A stretch of DNA of 64,000 nt from Haberlea rhodopensis (taxonomy: Eukaryota; Streptophyta; Magnoliopsida; Lamiales; Gesneriaceae), in contig CAJQUN010000969.1 in the NCBI GenBank assembly GCA_907163345.1, positions 62,001 to 126,000 of the forward strand, written 5' to 3'. Below are positions 53,183-64,000 of this stretch, in pieces. Below the pieces are notes generated by a model. It worked only from the letters and a program-made list of their open reading frames with translations. It searched no databases and was not told where the DNA came from. The translations under genes were made by a program, and so were the position numbers. How positions within the stretch are numbered: position 1 is the first letter of the stretch; every line of letters starts with the position of its first letter.

Positions 53183-55621
53183 TGTGATGACCAGAGATTA
53201 GGGATGTTAATCCCGGAGTGTTAATAACCCGTAAAGTTGTTTACGTGGCGATTTGGAGTTAATCGCGGTGTTGGGCCTTCTGGGCTCGTTTATTTGGGTA
53301 GTTGGGATTGTTGGATCCCGAGGTTGAGATCGTATTCTCATTTCGGTGAAAACCTGTGAGTTGGGTTTTTAGTGTGACTCAGAATCTCGGGTGCTTTGTG
53401 TGGGCACCGGTAGGGGGTTTTTGAGTTAGAGAGAGAATTTTTGAAAACATATGATTTTTAATGAATCATGATGTATTTGTGGGGCTATTAGTATTTCGGG
53501 GTATTTTTGCTATAAATACAAGTTGAACCCGAGATTTTAATTATCGGAGCCATTTTTTCCCCACATTTTCCCGTCACCCTCTCTCTTCCCCGCGTAGCTT
53601 TCCCGATCTGTGCGACCCCCGCCACTTCAAGCGCCGCGCCCGCCGCCGTCCGGCCGCCGTTTGGCGCGTGCGACCCGCCGTTGGATTCGTCTCTCCGAGG
53701 CGCAGCTATTCATACCAACAATTTGAAGTTTGGTCGCGATTTGAGCTCGGATTTCTGCAGTAAGCGCTAGGGTTCGTCACTGGATTCTGTTGGATTTTTG
53801 GGGCTCGATTTTGGTACGTTTTGGGGCTTTTCTTTGGGTGTTTTTGGGGCGTTTTTGTGCTGCTTTTGGGTCGAATATTTCACACTTTGTGATTCATAAA
53901 TTTGTTGCCAATTGGTTCGAATTTTGGTGTTCCTTGTTTCGAAAATCTTGTTGATTTTTGGATAGATTCTTATGCTACACATGGTCCAGCTTTTGAGTCA
54001 CCTTGGTGATGCATTGTGGTTCGAATTCTTGTTGTTGGCTCACGGGTTAGGGTTCGAAAATTGGGGTTTGGCATGTGGGGTGATTATTCATGTTGTTGAT
54101 TGATTAATTCATGTTTAGATGAATTATGGTGTTTAATTGGGTTCGATTTGTGTTGTGAAGGTTCGAAAATTTGTGGGGAATTCTTGAGCAATTTTCGATA
54201 TTGGTTTATTGTCGTGTGTTGACAATATTTTTGAGGGTTATGGGTGTGCTTGAGCATGGGTTGCATGTTCGTAATTAATTGTGAATTAATTTATCGTGTT
54301 AGCACATCGTTCCTCGGGACATGGAACTCGAGCAAGGTTTGGCTCGGACTTCGGAGATTTAAGGTACGTGCGACGTACGAGCATTACTTTATATGAGAGC
54401 ATTTGTGAAATGCATAATGTATATTGACTTCATCGATGGTTGTGCGCATGGCTATATTTATGTGTTGATATATATGGGGTACTGGGCCTATATGACTATT
54501 GTACGGCATTTGAGATGCCTGAGAATGATCGTGGGATCATGTACTCATTATAAGACATGTGAGATGTCTAGGTATAATGGAAAATTGGTAAAATAAATGC
54601 TAGGCATTTGAGCTATCTATGATTGATAGCGAAATTGAGGAATCAGTACTAGATATTGAGATATCTATATTTGTATGTATAAAGAACTTGGAATCATTGA
54701 TTATTGATACTTGAGAATCAGGCATGCTATGAGTTAAATCAATGTGTTGATTTACTGATTTATGAGATTTGATGAGTTTGATGATTGTGAGAACAGGGAC
54801 AGTACACGGAATCCCGGATGAGGATGTTGCCATCCAGGGAGTATCATTTAAAATTCATTAATATTTACTTGTGTTGTAAATTATGAATTTCATTATTGTG
54901 ATTATGAGATTTTGTGTATTGGTATGCTCACCCCGTTGGGGGCTGTCTCTGTTGGGGCAGGTGAACAGGTGCATCGATGGCTGTGGAGCTGAGCTCGAGC
55001 TGTTGATTGGATGTACTCCCAGGATCATGGTACCAGGGCTTGATGGAGCACGGTATCGTATAGAGTACATATATACACCTGAGGATTATATACATATTCA
55101 TGTTGCTCGCATGTGAGCACGATTATACTTGTATATGGGTTGTATATAAAGGCATGAGCCTTTCTCTCTTTCATTCTATGTTGCATGCAATTAAGGGTAG
55201 AATTGCTAATGATATGAGAGTCGATGGTGTATTATGTGGGGGTTGAAACCCACTTTTGTCGTCTTGTGTGTGGTGTCTTCCCTGGCTGGGAATTTACTTG
55301 GTATTGCTGCATTCTGATGAGTATTATGTTTTCCCTGGCCGGGAATTATGTTATGTGTTGTGCTTTAGTTCGGGATAGCTCAATTTACGGGGAGACTCTG
55401 CCCAAATTTTAATAAAAGTCCACAATGTAAAAAGTGGCAAAATGGGGTTGGTAATGGGCAACTCTATGAGTCTATATGTTAGTAGAGATGATCTTATAAC
55501 GTTGAATATTAAAGGAATTTTGTAAGCATCATCTGAGTTTCCCGATTGATTTGTATAGAAGCATGTGCCACACATAGTGGTTAATACACTAATCAAGGGT
55601 TAAGGGCTAGGGGTCCTTACA
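53183..55621 (+). repeat. LARD-D 3' LTR (2439 bp)
   Basis: Begins TGTGATGACC after AGTGGGGGAT. The pre-PPT hairpin AATTTCG/CGAAATT is at 53148-53165. TATAAATA at 53511, GTACGT hairpin 54364-54378, TGAG hairpins at about 54507-54665. Several substitutions and small indels relative to the 5' LTR. Confidence 0.95.
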
Positions 55622-55626
55622 CACAC

Positions 55627-56335
55627 AATCCAAACTGAAAATCATGAAAACAAGCTTGATTGTGAACAATCAAGGGAGTTGAACTGCTTAAGGGAAACAG
55701 CCAGTCCCCTAGTGAAGGAAAGAGATGAAGCCAAGTGTGCCTACCAGAAACTTAGCAAACTGGTTAGCACTTGGAATGCGTCGACTACCAGAAAGGATGA
55801 AATGCTTGAGTCTATAAGGCTTGCTGGTGATTTAACAGGCATAGGCTATAATAACAATGACGACAGTTCATCTGGTAATGAACCTCAACTGTGTCTAACA
55901 AAAAGCAAGGTTCAATCAATGAACTTTGTAAGATCTAGCACAGTATATGACCCTTATGAACTGGTTAAAGAACCTGTTAAAGCAACACTCATCAAGGAAC
56001 AGGCACATCACAGAGGTATCGGTTATGTAGAACCACTCAAAGAGGCTAAACCGAGGCAAAAGTTCAGAAATGAACTTAAACCCACTGGTCGAGCAGCTAG
56101 AGAGGTTAAACCCAACTGGTACTACAACTGTAAACCTGTCCAGAAGAGGTATATGCTAAATAACAGGAACTACAAACCAAAAGCACATGCATACACAGAT
56201 TATCACACTTCACAGTCAAAATCATCTCCAATATTCATAAATGCACACACATTTCAGAACACACACCGACCTAAGTCATTCAGGGTCATACAAGTGTGGG
56301 TTCCGAAAGGACTAATCCTACCTGGACCCAAGTAA
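55627..56335 (+). pseudogene. gag: Copia-H gag, C-terminal part after LARD-D
   Basis: Resumes the gag frame: charged helical stretch (VKERDEAKCAYQKLSKLVST), GDLTGIGYN, FVRSSTVYDPY (single copy of the segment duplicated in Copia-1) and the conserved tail VIQVWVPKGLILPGPK ending TAA (56333-56335). No internal stop. The following GATTGGGTACCAA is shared with Copia-1. Confidence 0.85.
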
Positions 56336-56365
56336 GATTGGGTACCAATCATTCTATCGCTTTAA

Positions 56366-58292
56366 TTGCAGGAAACTAGAATGCATCCAGTTCGGAGCTC
56401 AGAATGGTTCCTGGACAGCGGGTGCTCTAGACATATGACAGGGAATGCGAGCTTACTGTCTGAACTGGTGGACTCCACCGGACCCAGAATAACTTTTGGA
56501 GATAACACGAAAGGTAGAACCGTGGGTAAGGGTAAGATTATCTACGGTAACATCATCATTAAAGATATTCTTTAGTTGAAAATCTATGCTATAACTTGAT
56601 TAGCATAAGTCAACTGTGCGACAATGGTCATTCCGTAGAATTCAATCAGCACTCATGCACAATTAAATCTATTGATGGCAGTATATTACTTGTAGGTATA
56701 AGGCATGATAACACATATAAAATTGATTGGAATCTTAATCAGCCTACCTCTTCTACTTGCTTAGCTGCCCTGAATTCCTCCAAAAATTGGCTTTGGCACA
56801 AACGGTTGAGTCACTTAAATTTTAAAACTATTGCCAGTCTGCGTAAACTTGATCTAGTTATTGGACTGCCTCAAATTGAGTTCTCAAAAGACAAGATCTG
56901 TGCAGCCTGCCAACTTGGTAAGCAAATCAGATCCTCTTTTAAGAACAAAGGGAGTAAATCTTCTTCTCGGTGCCTAGAGTTGCTGCATATGGACCTGTTT
57001 GGTCCAATACCAGTAACAAGTCTAGGGGGAATGAAGTATACCCTAGTGGTAATAGACGATTACACTCGTTTCACGTGGGTCTTGTTCCTAAGTGGCAAAG
57101 ATTAGGCTACTCCAAAGCTGATCAAATTACTGAAAAGACTCCAAAATGAGAAATCGTGTGGGATAGATAGAATTCGCAGTGATAAAGGTACTGAGTTCAC
57201 CAATCAATCACTCGAATCATATCTAGATGACCTTGGTATTAAACACGAATACTCTGCAGCTTGAACTCCTCAACAAAACGGAGTTGCTGAGCGTAGGAAC
57301 CGCACTTTGAAAGAAGCTGCGCGAACTATGCTCGCGGAATCAGAAATATCGCAGAGATTTTGGGCAGAAGCTGTCAACACATCATGTTATACGCAGAACA
57401 GATCAATGATTAATAAGCGAGCAAATAAAACCCCTTATGAGATCTGGAATGGAAGTAAGCCAAATATTTCCTATTTCCATGTGTTTGGTTGCAAATGTTT
57501 TATTCACAACAATGGAAAGACTCATCTCACCGCTTTTGATGCCAAATCTGATGCTGGAATATTCCTTGGCTATTCTACAGTTAGTAAGGCATTCAGAGTA
57601 TTTAATAATAGAACTCTTAATGTAGAAGAATCAGTGCATGTAAAATTTGATGAACCTACTGATTGTATACTATCTGATATACAAATCAACAACTTGAGTA
57701 ATCGACTGGAAAGCACTTACATTGACGAAAATGTTGATGATGAGATTGATTACAGAAGCAGGACTGACTGCTCCTTAGAACCAGAAGTTCCTGAAGCTCA
57801 AGCAGAGGAGTCTGCTGGCCAACAAGCACTGCAGCCAGCCTCAAATGAAACAGTTACATCTACCCCTGCTGCAGTAGAAGGAACTAATGAGAAAGATGAG
57901 TCAATCAGAACCTCTGATTTGCCTACTCACATCCAGTCAACTGCAGAACTCAACCCTCTTGGACCTTCGCTCCGGTGGAAGAAGGATCATCCACCTGAGC
58001 AGGTCATCGGTAACCCTCTTGCTCCTCTACGCACCAGAGGACAAATGATTAATGAATTTCTTCATGCTGCATTCATATCTCATATAGAACCTAAGAAGAT
58101 TGATGAAGCTATATTAGACCCAAGTTGGGTAGAAGCAATGCAGGAAGAACTAAATCAGTTTGAGCGAAACAAAGTATGGTATCTAGTACCACGACCACAG
58201 CATCACACTGTAATTGGCACCAAATGGGTGTTTAGAAATAAATTAGACGAAAACGGTACAGTAATCAGAAATAAGGCAAGATTAGTTGCACA
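56366..58292 (+). pseudogene. pol: Copia-H protease, integrase and start of RT, broken
   Basis: Protease active site FLDSGCSRHMTG (about 56410). One-base loss near 56572 gives a premature stop. Integrase: WLWHKRLSHLNF and CAACQLGK zinc residues, D in HMDLFGPIPV, D in RSDKGTEF and E in NGVAERRN. Stops at 57103-57105 (TAG) and 57262-57264 (TGA, where Copia-1 has CGA). The frame then runs through the linker into RT (TKWVFRNKLDENGTV) until a one-base loss near 58293. Same domain order as Copia-1 pol. Confidence 0.9.
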
Positions 58293-59597
58293 GGCTACAG
58301 ACAGGAAGAAGGCATTGATTTCGATGAAACCTTTGCCCCTGTAGCTCGACTAGAAGCAATTCACATATTTCTTGCATTTGCTGCGTTTAAAGACTTTAAA
58401 GTCTATCAGATGGATGTTAAAAGTGCATTTCTTAACGGCAAACTCCAGGAAGAAGTTTATGTTGAACAACCTCCTGGATTTGAAAACCATCAGCAGCCAT
58501 CTCATGTTTTCCGTCTCAATAAAGCTTTGTATGGTCTAAAGCAAGCTCCCCGTGCCTGGTATGAAACTTTATCAAAATATTTGACAGAGCACAATTTTAT
58601 TATTGGCACGGTGGACAAGACCCTTTTTAAATTTACAAAGGGAGATCATACTCTGCTAGTTCAAATTTATGTTGATGATATTATCTTCGGAAGTACTAAC
58701 TCAAAATTGTGCGAAAGATTCTCTAAAATTATGCATGACCAATTTGAGATGAGCATGATGGGAGAACTATCATTTTTCTTAGGATTGCAAGTCAAGAAAT
58801 CTAGTGAAGGAATCCTGATAAATCAGTCTAAATACACTAAAGAGCTACTGAAGAAATATGGAATGAGTACCAGCTCAGCTGCTGCTACACCAATGAGCTC
58901 ATCTGCCAAACTCGACCTGGATAATTCAGGAATACCAGTCGAAGTTACAATGTATCGAGGCATAATCGGATCTTTACTATATTTGACAGCCAGCTGACCA
59001 GATATTATGTTTGCAGTATGTATGTGCGCCCGGTTTCAAGCAAATCCCAAGCAGTCGCACTTCACTGCTGTTAAAAGGATCCTAAAATATTTGAAAGGCA
59101 CTGAGAATGTCGGTCTATGGTATCCAAGAGACTCAACCTTCAATCTTATTGGATACTCAGATGCTGACTATGCTGGATGCAAAATTGACAGGAAAAGCAC
59201 CAGTGGGTATTGTCAATTCCTTGGTGATCGATTGATATCATGGGGTTGCAAGAAACAGACATCCATTGCAACTTCCACTGCAGAGGCAGAGTACCTTGCT
59301 GCTGGAAGCTGCTGTGCTCAACTGCTTAGGATTCAGCAACAACTCAGAGACTATGGAATTGAGTCCACAGAGGCTCCTATTTTCTGTGACAATACGTCTG
59401 CCATTGCCATAACATACAATCCAGTTCTTCATACTCGTACTAAACATATTGACATCCGTCATCATTTTATCAGAGATCATGTTATGAAGAAAGAAATTCG
59501 GCTGGAGTATATTTCTACCGAACAACAGGCAGCAGACATTTTCACAAAACCCCTACCGGACGCTAAGTTTTCTTACTTTCGAATATTCTTGGTTTAA
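58293..59597 (+). pseudogene. pol: Copia-H RT and RNase H, one stop
   Basis: QMDVKSAFLNGKLQEEVYVE, YGLKQAPRAWYETL and YVDD (58667-58678) are intact. TGA at 58995-58997 replaces the Arg codon CGG of Copia-1 (TASRPDIMF). RNase H follows: YSDADYAGCKIDRKSTSG, STAEAEYLAAGSCC, CDNTSAIAI. The last few codons are shifted relative to Copia-1. Catalytic residues of both enzymes remain. Confidence 0.9.
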
Positions 59598-60149
59598 TTG
59601 AAATTACTTCTTGATTATTTTTGTTTGGGTAATGAATTCAGGGGGAATTAGTTAGTTTATGTGCATAAATTTAGGGGGAATTTCTGTTATAGTTCTATCA
59701 TGGTTATTTAAGCTCAGCTGGTAATACAATGGTCAGCTGCAGTAGGTGTATCCGAACCAGTAGGACTCCACATCCAGTGGATGCCTTCCTACCAGTCGAA
59801 CCCTACATACCAGCTGATGTACCAAATATGCTTTGACAAAAATAACCCTCGATACTTATGAACCTAATGAACGTCGGAATTTAAAATTACTTTTGTATAA
59901 AAATAAATTATTTCACTCCCGCCTAAATCCTGTCCTTTTATTTATTTGTTAAATCTTTTTAAATCGTTAGATGATCGCCACGTATACATGTGTCCGCTCA
60001 TCTACAGTACGACGTTACATATACTTTCTTATTCACCGCCATTAGTTTTCACTACTCTTCTTCTCCAACAAATCACTGTGATTATCTTCTCTTTCAGAAA
60101 ACCTTACTCTAACAAATTGCTGCTGCTTTCTTCCTCTTACTCATTCAAA
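59598..60149 (+). other. Copia-H spacer with repeated purine tracts
   Basis: AGGGGGAATT occurs at about 59640 and again at 59671, a doubled polypurine tract directly after pol, far from the 3' LTR. The rest is AT-rich, then pyrimidine-rich up to the ATG at 60150. Confidence 0.75.
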
Positions 60150-60718
60150 ATGTCGAAGAATGTTCAGCCGAGTTTCATCACCAATGCTATTCACATCGAT
60201 TTCATTCTATATCCACATCCTCTGATGAAGAGACCAAGGAGTTGATACAAAGGCTGGATACCTCCGGACTCCTGGTAATCCTGAGCCAGACCCCCTCATT
60301 TTACAAGAACGAGCTACAAGAGTTCTTTGCTACGGCCAAGGTTGTGGATGACACAGTGGTGGCATCCGTCTCTGGACAGTCGGTCACCATCACCCAACCA
60401 GAATTTGCCACACACACCTGTGCCTTCCCTCCACCGGACTCACTGATTTTTCCACTATTCCAGCGGCACTAAGAGAAGAGATGCGTCTCACAGTTTCGGA
60501 CTCTGCTCATCGCCTTCAAACGTCCTCCTTTCAGGAAAGTATTGATGAAGAGTCATTACCGACAACTGACGGACATAATCTCCAAGGGGCTCCTATGTAA
60601 GGCAGGATCATTTGATATGATTACCCCTGAAAAGTTTGACGTTATGAGTGCTATATGCAAAGGGTTGGAGATAAACTGGTCATCTGTGTTATTTCAAATA
60701 CTGACTAGTCTCGTAATA
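60150..60718 (+). pseudogene. Copia-H env-like ORF, frameshifted and cut by Gyp-I
   Basis: Begins MSKNVQPSFITNAIHIDF, then shifts frame (about 60210-60245) to IQRLDTSGLLVILSQTPSFY and ELQEFFATAKVVDDTVVASV, and again after about 60420. EINWSSVLFQILTSLV at 60665-60715 matches MNWSVILFGVLMETV of Copia-1, so it is the same ORF. Gyp-I interrupts it at 60719. Confidence 0.8.
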
Positions 60719-63023
60719 TGTGATATCCCCGAAATGATTATGTGATTTTAATCATTTAAGTTATATTGTCATGTTAATGTGTTAATTCGTTGGGATTGGA
60801 TGAATTATATTGGGGAGAATTACTTCAGGGTGCATGTAACATGTATTGGGGTTTTTGGGGTGTGTATTGTTGTTTTGGTAAAGCATGCAAAAGGGTAATT
60901 GAAGTATTTTGTTGAGGAAATACTATAAATATCATGTGGGGATATTTAAAATACATCGTGCTAAATCGGGACCAAAACATAACACATCAAACCACCCAAC
61001 ACTTACCACCCCCCCCAACCCATACTTTGACTCAGCATGAGCTGGCCATGCTTCCACTTGGCTCAATAATTTAACACCTTTCCAGCACTCCAAATTTCGA
61101 ACCTCCTCTTCCAAAATACCATCCAGCAGCTGCTAAGCAATTTTAGGAGGAGCCCTTCCATTTCCATCGCCTGGAAATCCTTCAAAAATCGGGGCAAAGT
61201 AGGGTGAGGAACTACCCTGTTTCTTTCTGGAAAAAAAAAACTGGTTTGGTTCTACTTTTGAGCATGGTGAAAAAACGGCATGTTAGCATATGTTTCTTGA
61301 AACCTGTGATTTAAATGCGTACATGGTGTTTTTATGAGTCTCTCTGTAATTTTCCTTAAGCATGATGCATGTTTTATGTGGAAGATTTAAGCTTGTGAAA
61401 AGTAGTGCTCAAAAATCTGGGTAGAGATTTCCTCTGTTTTTTTTTTTCTGGAAAACGTGGGTTGGGAGTGTTTTTGAGGAGGTGTTATCATGCATGATAA
61501 GCTTATATATTGGAGAAACTTTGATGTAAAAACATTCTTGGTAGTTTTGTGAAACCCATGGCATGTTTAGTTGAGCACGGTTTATGTTATATGTGTTAGT
61601 TTTGATAGCATGTAAAGAGGTGCTCAAGAATTCTGGAAATGAAAATGTGCCCTGTTTCCAGAAAAAGTTGATCCGGTACTTGTTTAAATGATCGATGTTT
61701 ATGCATGTAGGTTTATGCTCAGGGTGTATATTTGGTTTGAATACACTCAGGGTAGTGTAGTTCAAATGCTAGCATGATGATCTTGGTATGTATATTGCCC
61801 TACATGTTAGATTTAAGGGTATGATTATCGGTGTTAAGCAATTCTGGAAAATCGCCGAAGGAACAAGGTTGGCGATCGATCGCCAAGGAGGCGCGATCGA
61901 TCGCGACGTTCCAGTGGGTTTTGGCGATCGATCGCCAATATTGGGGCGATCGATCGCTGAATGTTTTTTTTTGGTATGCGAGGCAGTAGCATCTCGCGAT
62001 CGATCGGGGCTCATGGGCGATCGATCGCGAGATGATATTGAAGGATTAAATTGGTTTTTAATTTGGTTTTGCTTCCGGATTATTATGAGGTGCCTAACAT
62101 TGTGTTGTGTGGCTATGTAGAACCATCCCAGGTGCCAGCACAACCGAGGAGATAAAGTCGATTGACTCCTCTATCTTTTGAAAGGTACGTAAGCGACGTA
62201 CGGGCATCCCAACGGTAACATGTACTTTATGTTTGTCTTTATGACACATGATGAATGCAATGTGGTGCATTAAGATTATGATACATGTTTTTATGCATTG
62301 TTTTTGCATATGTATGTTGTGAAATATAAGAGGTATATTTCACGAGTCAAAGTTATCTTAGTAAGGATTTTAATGGCTTACGCTAAAGTCCATTGGAAGC
62401 GATGAAGAATTCCGCTTACATGGAGTAGCAACGCCAAAGTCCATTGGAAGCGAGGAAGAATTCCGCTTACATGGAGTAGCAAGAAGCATTAAAATGTACT
62501 AATGATAAGGGCTCAGGATGAAATAAGGATTTAAGGGAAAAGGAATGTCATGACATTGCATATCCATACATTCTATAATGTGTTTCTATTATGAATTATG
62601 GTACAGGGACAAACCAATGGGCGATATAAATGCTGGAAATACAGGAAGGACTTGTGTTTAAGATTTGCATTTATGCCTTACTTTCATATTATGTTAAATA
62701 TGAATTGTGTTATGCTCATGTGTTGGGGGTTGTCTTTGTAGGTGCTTTTGTTGACGAGAACCAGGGCCGGGGTTGATATGCTGAGCTGTAAGGAGTGCTA
62801 CAGGATTAGCATGTTAGAGTTTTTGTATAGCTTCTTCTGAGTAGTGTAAGACTATGATGTAGTACCTTTATAGGAAGTATGTCTTTCCTTTTTGAAACAT
62901 TTTGGTACTGTAATCTCTAAAGCTCAGGTTAATCAACACGGCACATTTCTCTGATATAATCACATGTATGTTTAGTTCTCTAAATTGCGCCTTAATATCT
63001 TGATGTGATAACGGGGTCTCACA
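60719..63023 (+). repeat. Gyp-I 5' LTR (2305 bp)
   Basis: TGTGATATCCCC...GGTCTCACA. TATAAATA at 60924, GATCGATC palindromes (61871-62030, three pairs), GTACGT hairpin (62185-62201), AAGCG/CGCTT mini-hairpins (62395-62475). The part 62205-62600 reappears inside LARD-B. Confidence 0.95.
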
Positions 63024-63028
63024 TTTAG

Positions 63029-63040
63029 TGGTATCAGAGC
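63029..63040 (+). other. Primer binding site of Gyp-I (tRNA-iMet)
   Basis: TGGTATCAGAGC five bases after the LTR end. The leader to 63241 contains AGTGAAGGGTAGCC, as in Gyp-A and Gyp-E. Confidence 0.95.
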
Positions 63041-63241
63041 AGTGGTTAGATAACCAGGGAAGAGTGAAGGGTAGCCTTTAGAGACAAGTTGGCTAGGTAT
63101 TCATTTAGGCATGCTTATGCATGTGATGCATATGGTTGTATACGTGATATACTAACATGCTTTGAATATTTTACTCTTGTTATCTAACGGCTTATATTAT
63201 GAACTGCTTTTGGTATTGTTGTTAACTATTGTGTTGAAAGC

Positions 63242-64000
63242 ATGGCGAACCTCAATGAAGAGGTAGGAGATATGGACAGTAGACATGCCAGTATTGCTCA
63301 GCCGAACCCCTTACCACCACCTGCTGTGGGCGTGGAGCCCAGTGTACAGATATTACTGCCAGGGGAGCTCAGTTTGAAGCAGTTTCTGAGTTTTCATCCG
63401 CCCATGTTTGAGGGGACTGAGTCTGGCGAAGTAGCTGAGGAGTGGTTGGAACGTATAGAGCAGATACTTGTGACTGCACCTTGTGCACTCACGGCATGGC
63501 TGAGGTTAGCAGAGTTTCAGCTGGCTAAGAAGCCTGCTATGTGGTGGAAGACCACCGTGATGGAGCTGAGAGCTCTAGGTATGGCAGTTGACTGGACTGT
63601 ATTCCGGACCCGGTTCCTTAACCGGTATTTCTCTGCAGCTGCCAGACAATTGAAGGAGGATGAGTTCAACAGTTTGAAGCAGGGTAGCATGTCCGTAGCA
63701 GACTACGCTATGCAGTATTCCTCACTGCTGAGGTATGTACCTCATATTGCTGTCAACAGCCATGCCAAGATGAGGGAACTTTCTGAAAGGTCTGAGGCCG
63801 GAGCTATTCGATAGGGTTATCTCTAACAACCCCAGCTCGTTTGACGACGCCCTGACACGGGCAGAGTTGGCAGAGATTGCCGTAGACGCATACAAGGATG
63901 TTGTACCCCCCTGTTGTACCATCACAGAGGCCTACTACTGATAGTCTGAAGCCACGAGGGGATCAGTTTAAGGCTCGTGGGCCTCATCATCTTCCAGGTT
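63242..64000 (+). pseudogene. gag: Gyp-I gag, frameshifted, runs off the window
   Basis: ATG at 63242 (MANLNEEVGDMDS). The capsid domain is open for 185 codons (EEWLERIEQILVTAPC, LAEFQLAKKPAMWWKTT, DYAMQYSSLLRYVPHI). An extra base near 63773 (AGGG where Gyp-A has AGG) shifts the frame to a TAG at 63812-63814. The continuation is readable in another frame (RPELFDRVIS, DALTRAELAEI) to about 63900, where a second disturbance occurs. The zinc knuckle would lie beyond the window. Confidence 0.9.

Larger units (their letters stand above)
46745..55621 (+). mobile_element. LARD-D: large non-coding LTR retrotransposon
   Basis: CACAC at 46740-46744 and 55622-55626. LTRs 46745-49176 and 53183-55621, tRNA-iMet primer site 49181-49192, PPT at about 53171-53179, and no retroviral coding in the 4.0-kb internal region. 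Same family as LARD-B (similar LTR starts, TATA, hairpins and internal 3' half), but its two LTRs differ from each other at several positions, so it is older than LARD-B. Confidence 0.9.
44197..60718 (+). mobile_element. Copia-H: Sirevirus-type copia element, interrupted by LARD-D and Gyp-I
   Basis: Starts TGTTGGGAAAACG within the Gyp-E 3' LTR. It has a 5' LTR to 45588, primer site, gag with zinc knuckle, protease, integrase, RT, RNase H, repeated purine tracts and an env-like ORF, the same layout as Copia-1 but more decayed. LARD-D sits in gag (46745-55621), Gyp-I in the env-like ORF (60719). The 3' LTR is outside the window. Confidence 0.93.
60719..64000 (+). mobile_element. Gyp-I: chromovirus, right part outside window
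   Basis: TGTGATATCCCC at 60719, 5' LTR to 63023, primer site, gag. Same LTR family as solo LTR F. Inserted in the Copia-H env-like ORF; the target duplication cannot be confirmed because the right end is not visible. Confidence 0.93.

Overview
The window is nuclear DNA from a flowering plant, probably a eudicot, in a retrotransposon-dense, heterochromatin-like region. Evidence: every internal LTR is followed by the plant tRNA-iMet primer site TGGTATCAGAGC; there are Ty1/copia elements with an extra ORF after pol (Sirevirus type), Ty3/gypsy chromoviruses with a C-terminal chromodomain (Tekay/Del type), and a Mutator-like element (MULE) carrying a Ulp1-type cysteine protease gene. I see no ordinary host gene, tRNA, rRNA or CRISPR array.

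Layout, with working names. Copia-1 (1..~8195, left end outside the window) has an open pol, a gag broken by a tandem duplication and a frameshifted env-like ORF. The MULE occupies 8196..13743 and 31894..34267: a degenerate seven-exon Ulp1-like gene on + converges on an intron-containing MULE transposase on -. It was split by Gyp-A (13744..31893, target duplication GAATG), whose 3' LTR was in turn split by LARD-B (21136..30509, target duplication AGGAT), a large non-coding LTR element with essentially identical LTRs. The 5' part of the transposase is cut at 34267 by Gyp-E (34268..44196), a chromovirus that lost RT and RNase H. Gyp-E carries solo LTR F in its 5' LTR (34425..36798, TTATG), reverse solo LTR G in its 3' LTR (41740..43750, TTAAT) and Copia-H (44197..60718). 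Copia-H contains LARD-D in gag (46745..55621, CACAC) and Gyp-I in its env-like ORF (60719..end). The nesting is therefore four deep: MULE > Gyp-E > Copia-H > LARD-D or Gyp-I.

How the parts relate. Copia-1 pol is the only long open polyprotein. All chromovirus pol genes here carry stops and frameshifts, and the two LARDs encode nothing recognisable, so they would need enzymes supplied in trans. The LARDs share the primer site, the pre-PPT hairpin and an LTR hairpin with the chromoviruses, which makes chromovirus proteins the likely helpers.

The least expected signal is structural. The chromovirus and LARD LTRs and leaders carry several families of short inverted repeats whose stems change in a compensatory way between copies: clusters of CGATCGATCG-centred palindromes, a GTACGT/ACGTAC hairpin in every LTR that reaches that position, AGCG/CGCT mini-hairpins (in 59-bp arrays in both LARDs) and TGAG-loop hairpins. 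The MULE has its own GGTGCATGT/ACATGCACC hairpins filling its large introns. All of this was read by eye, without alignment or folding software.
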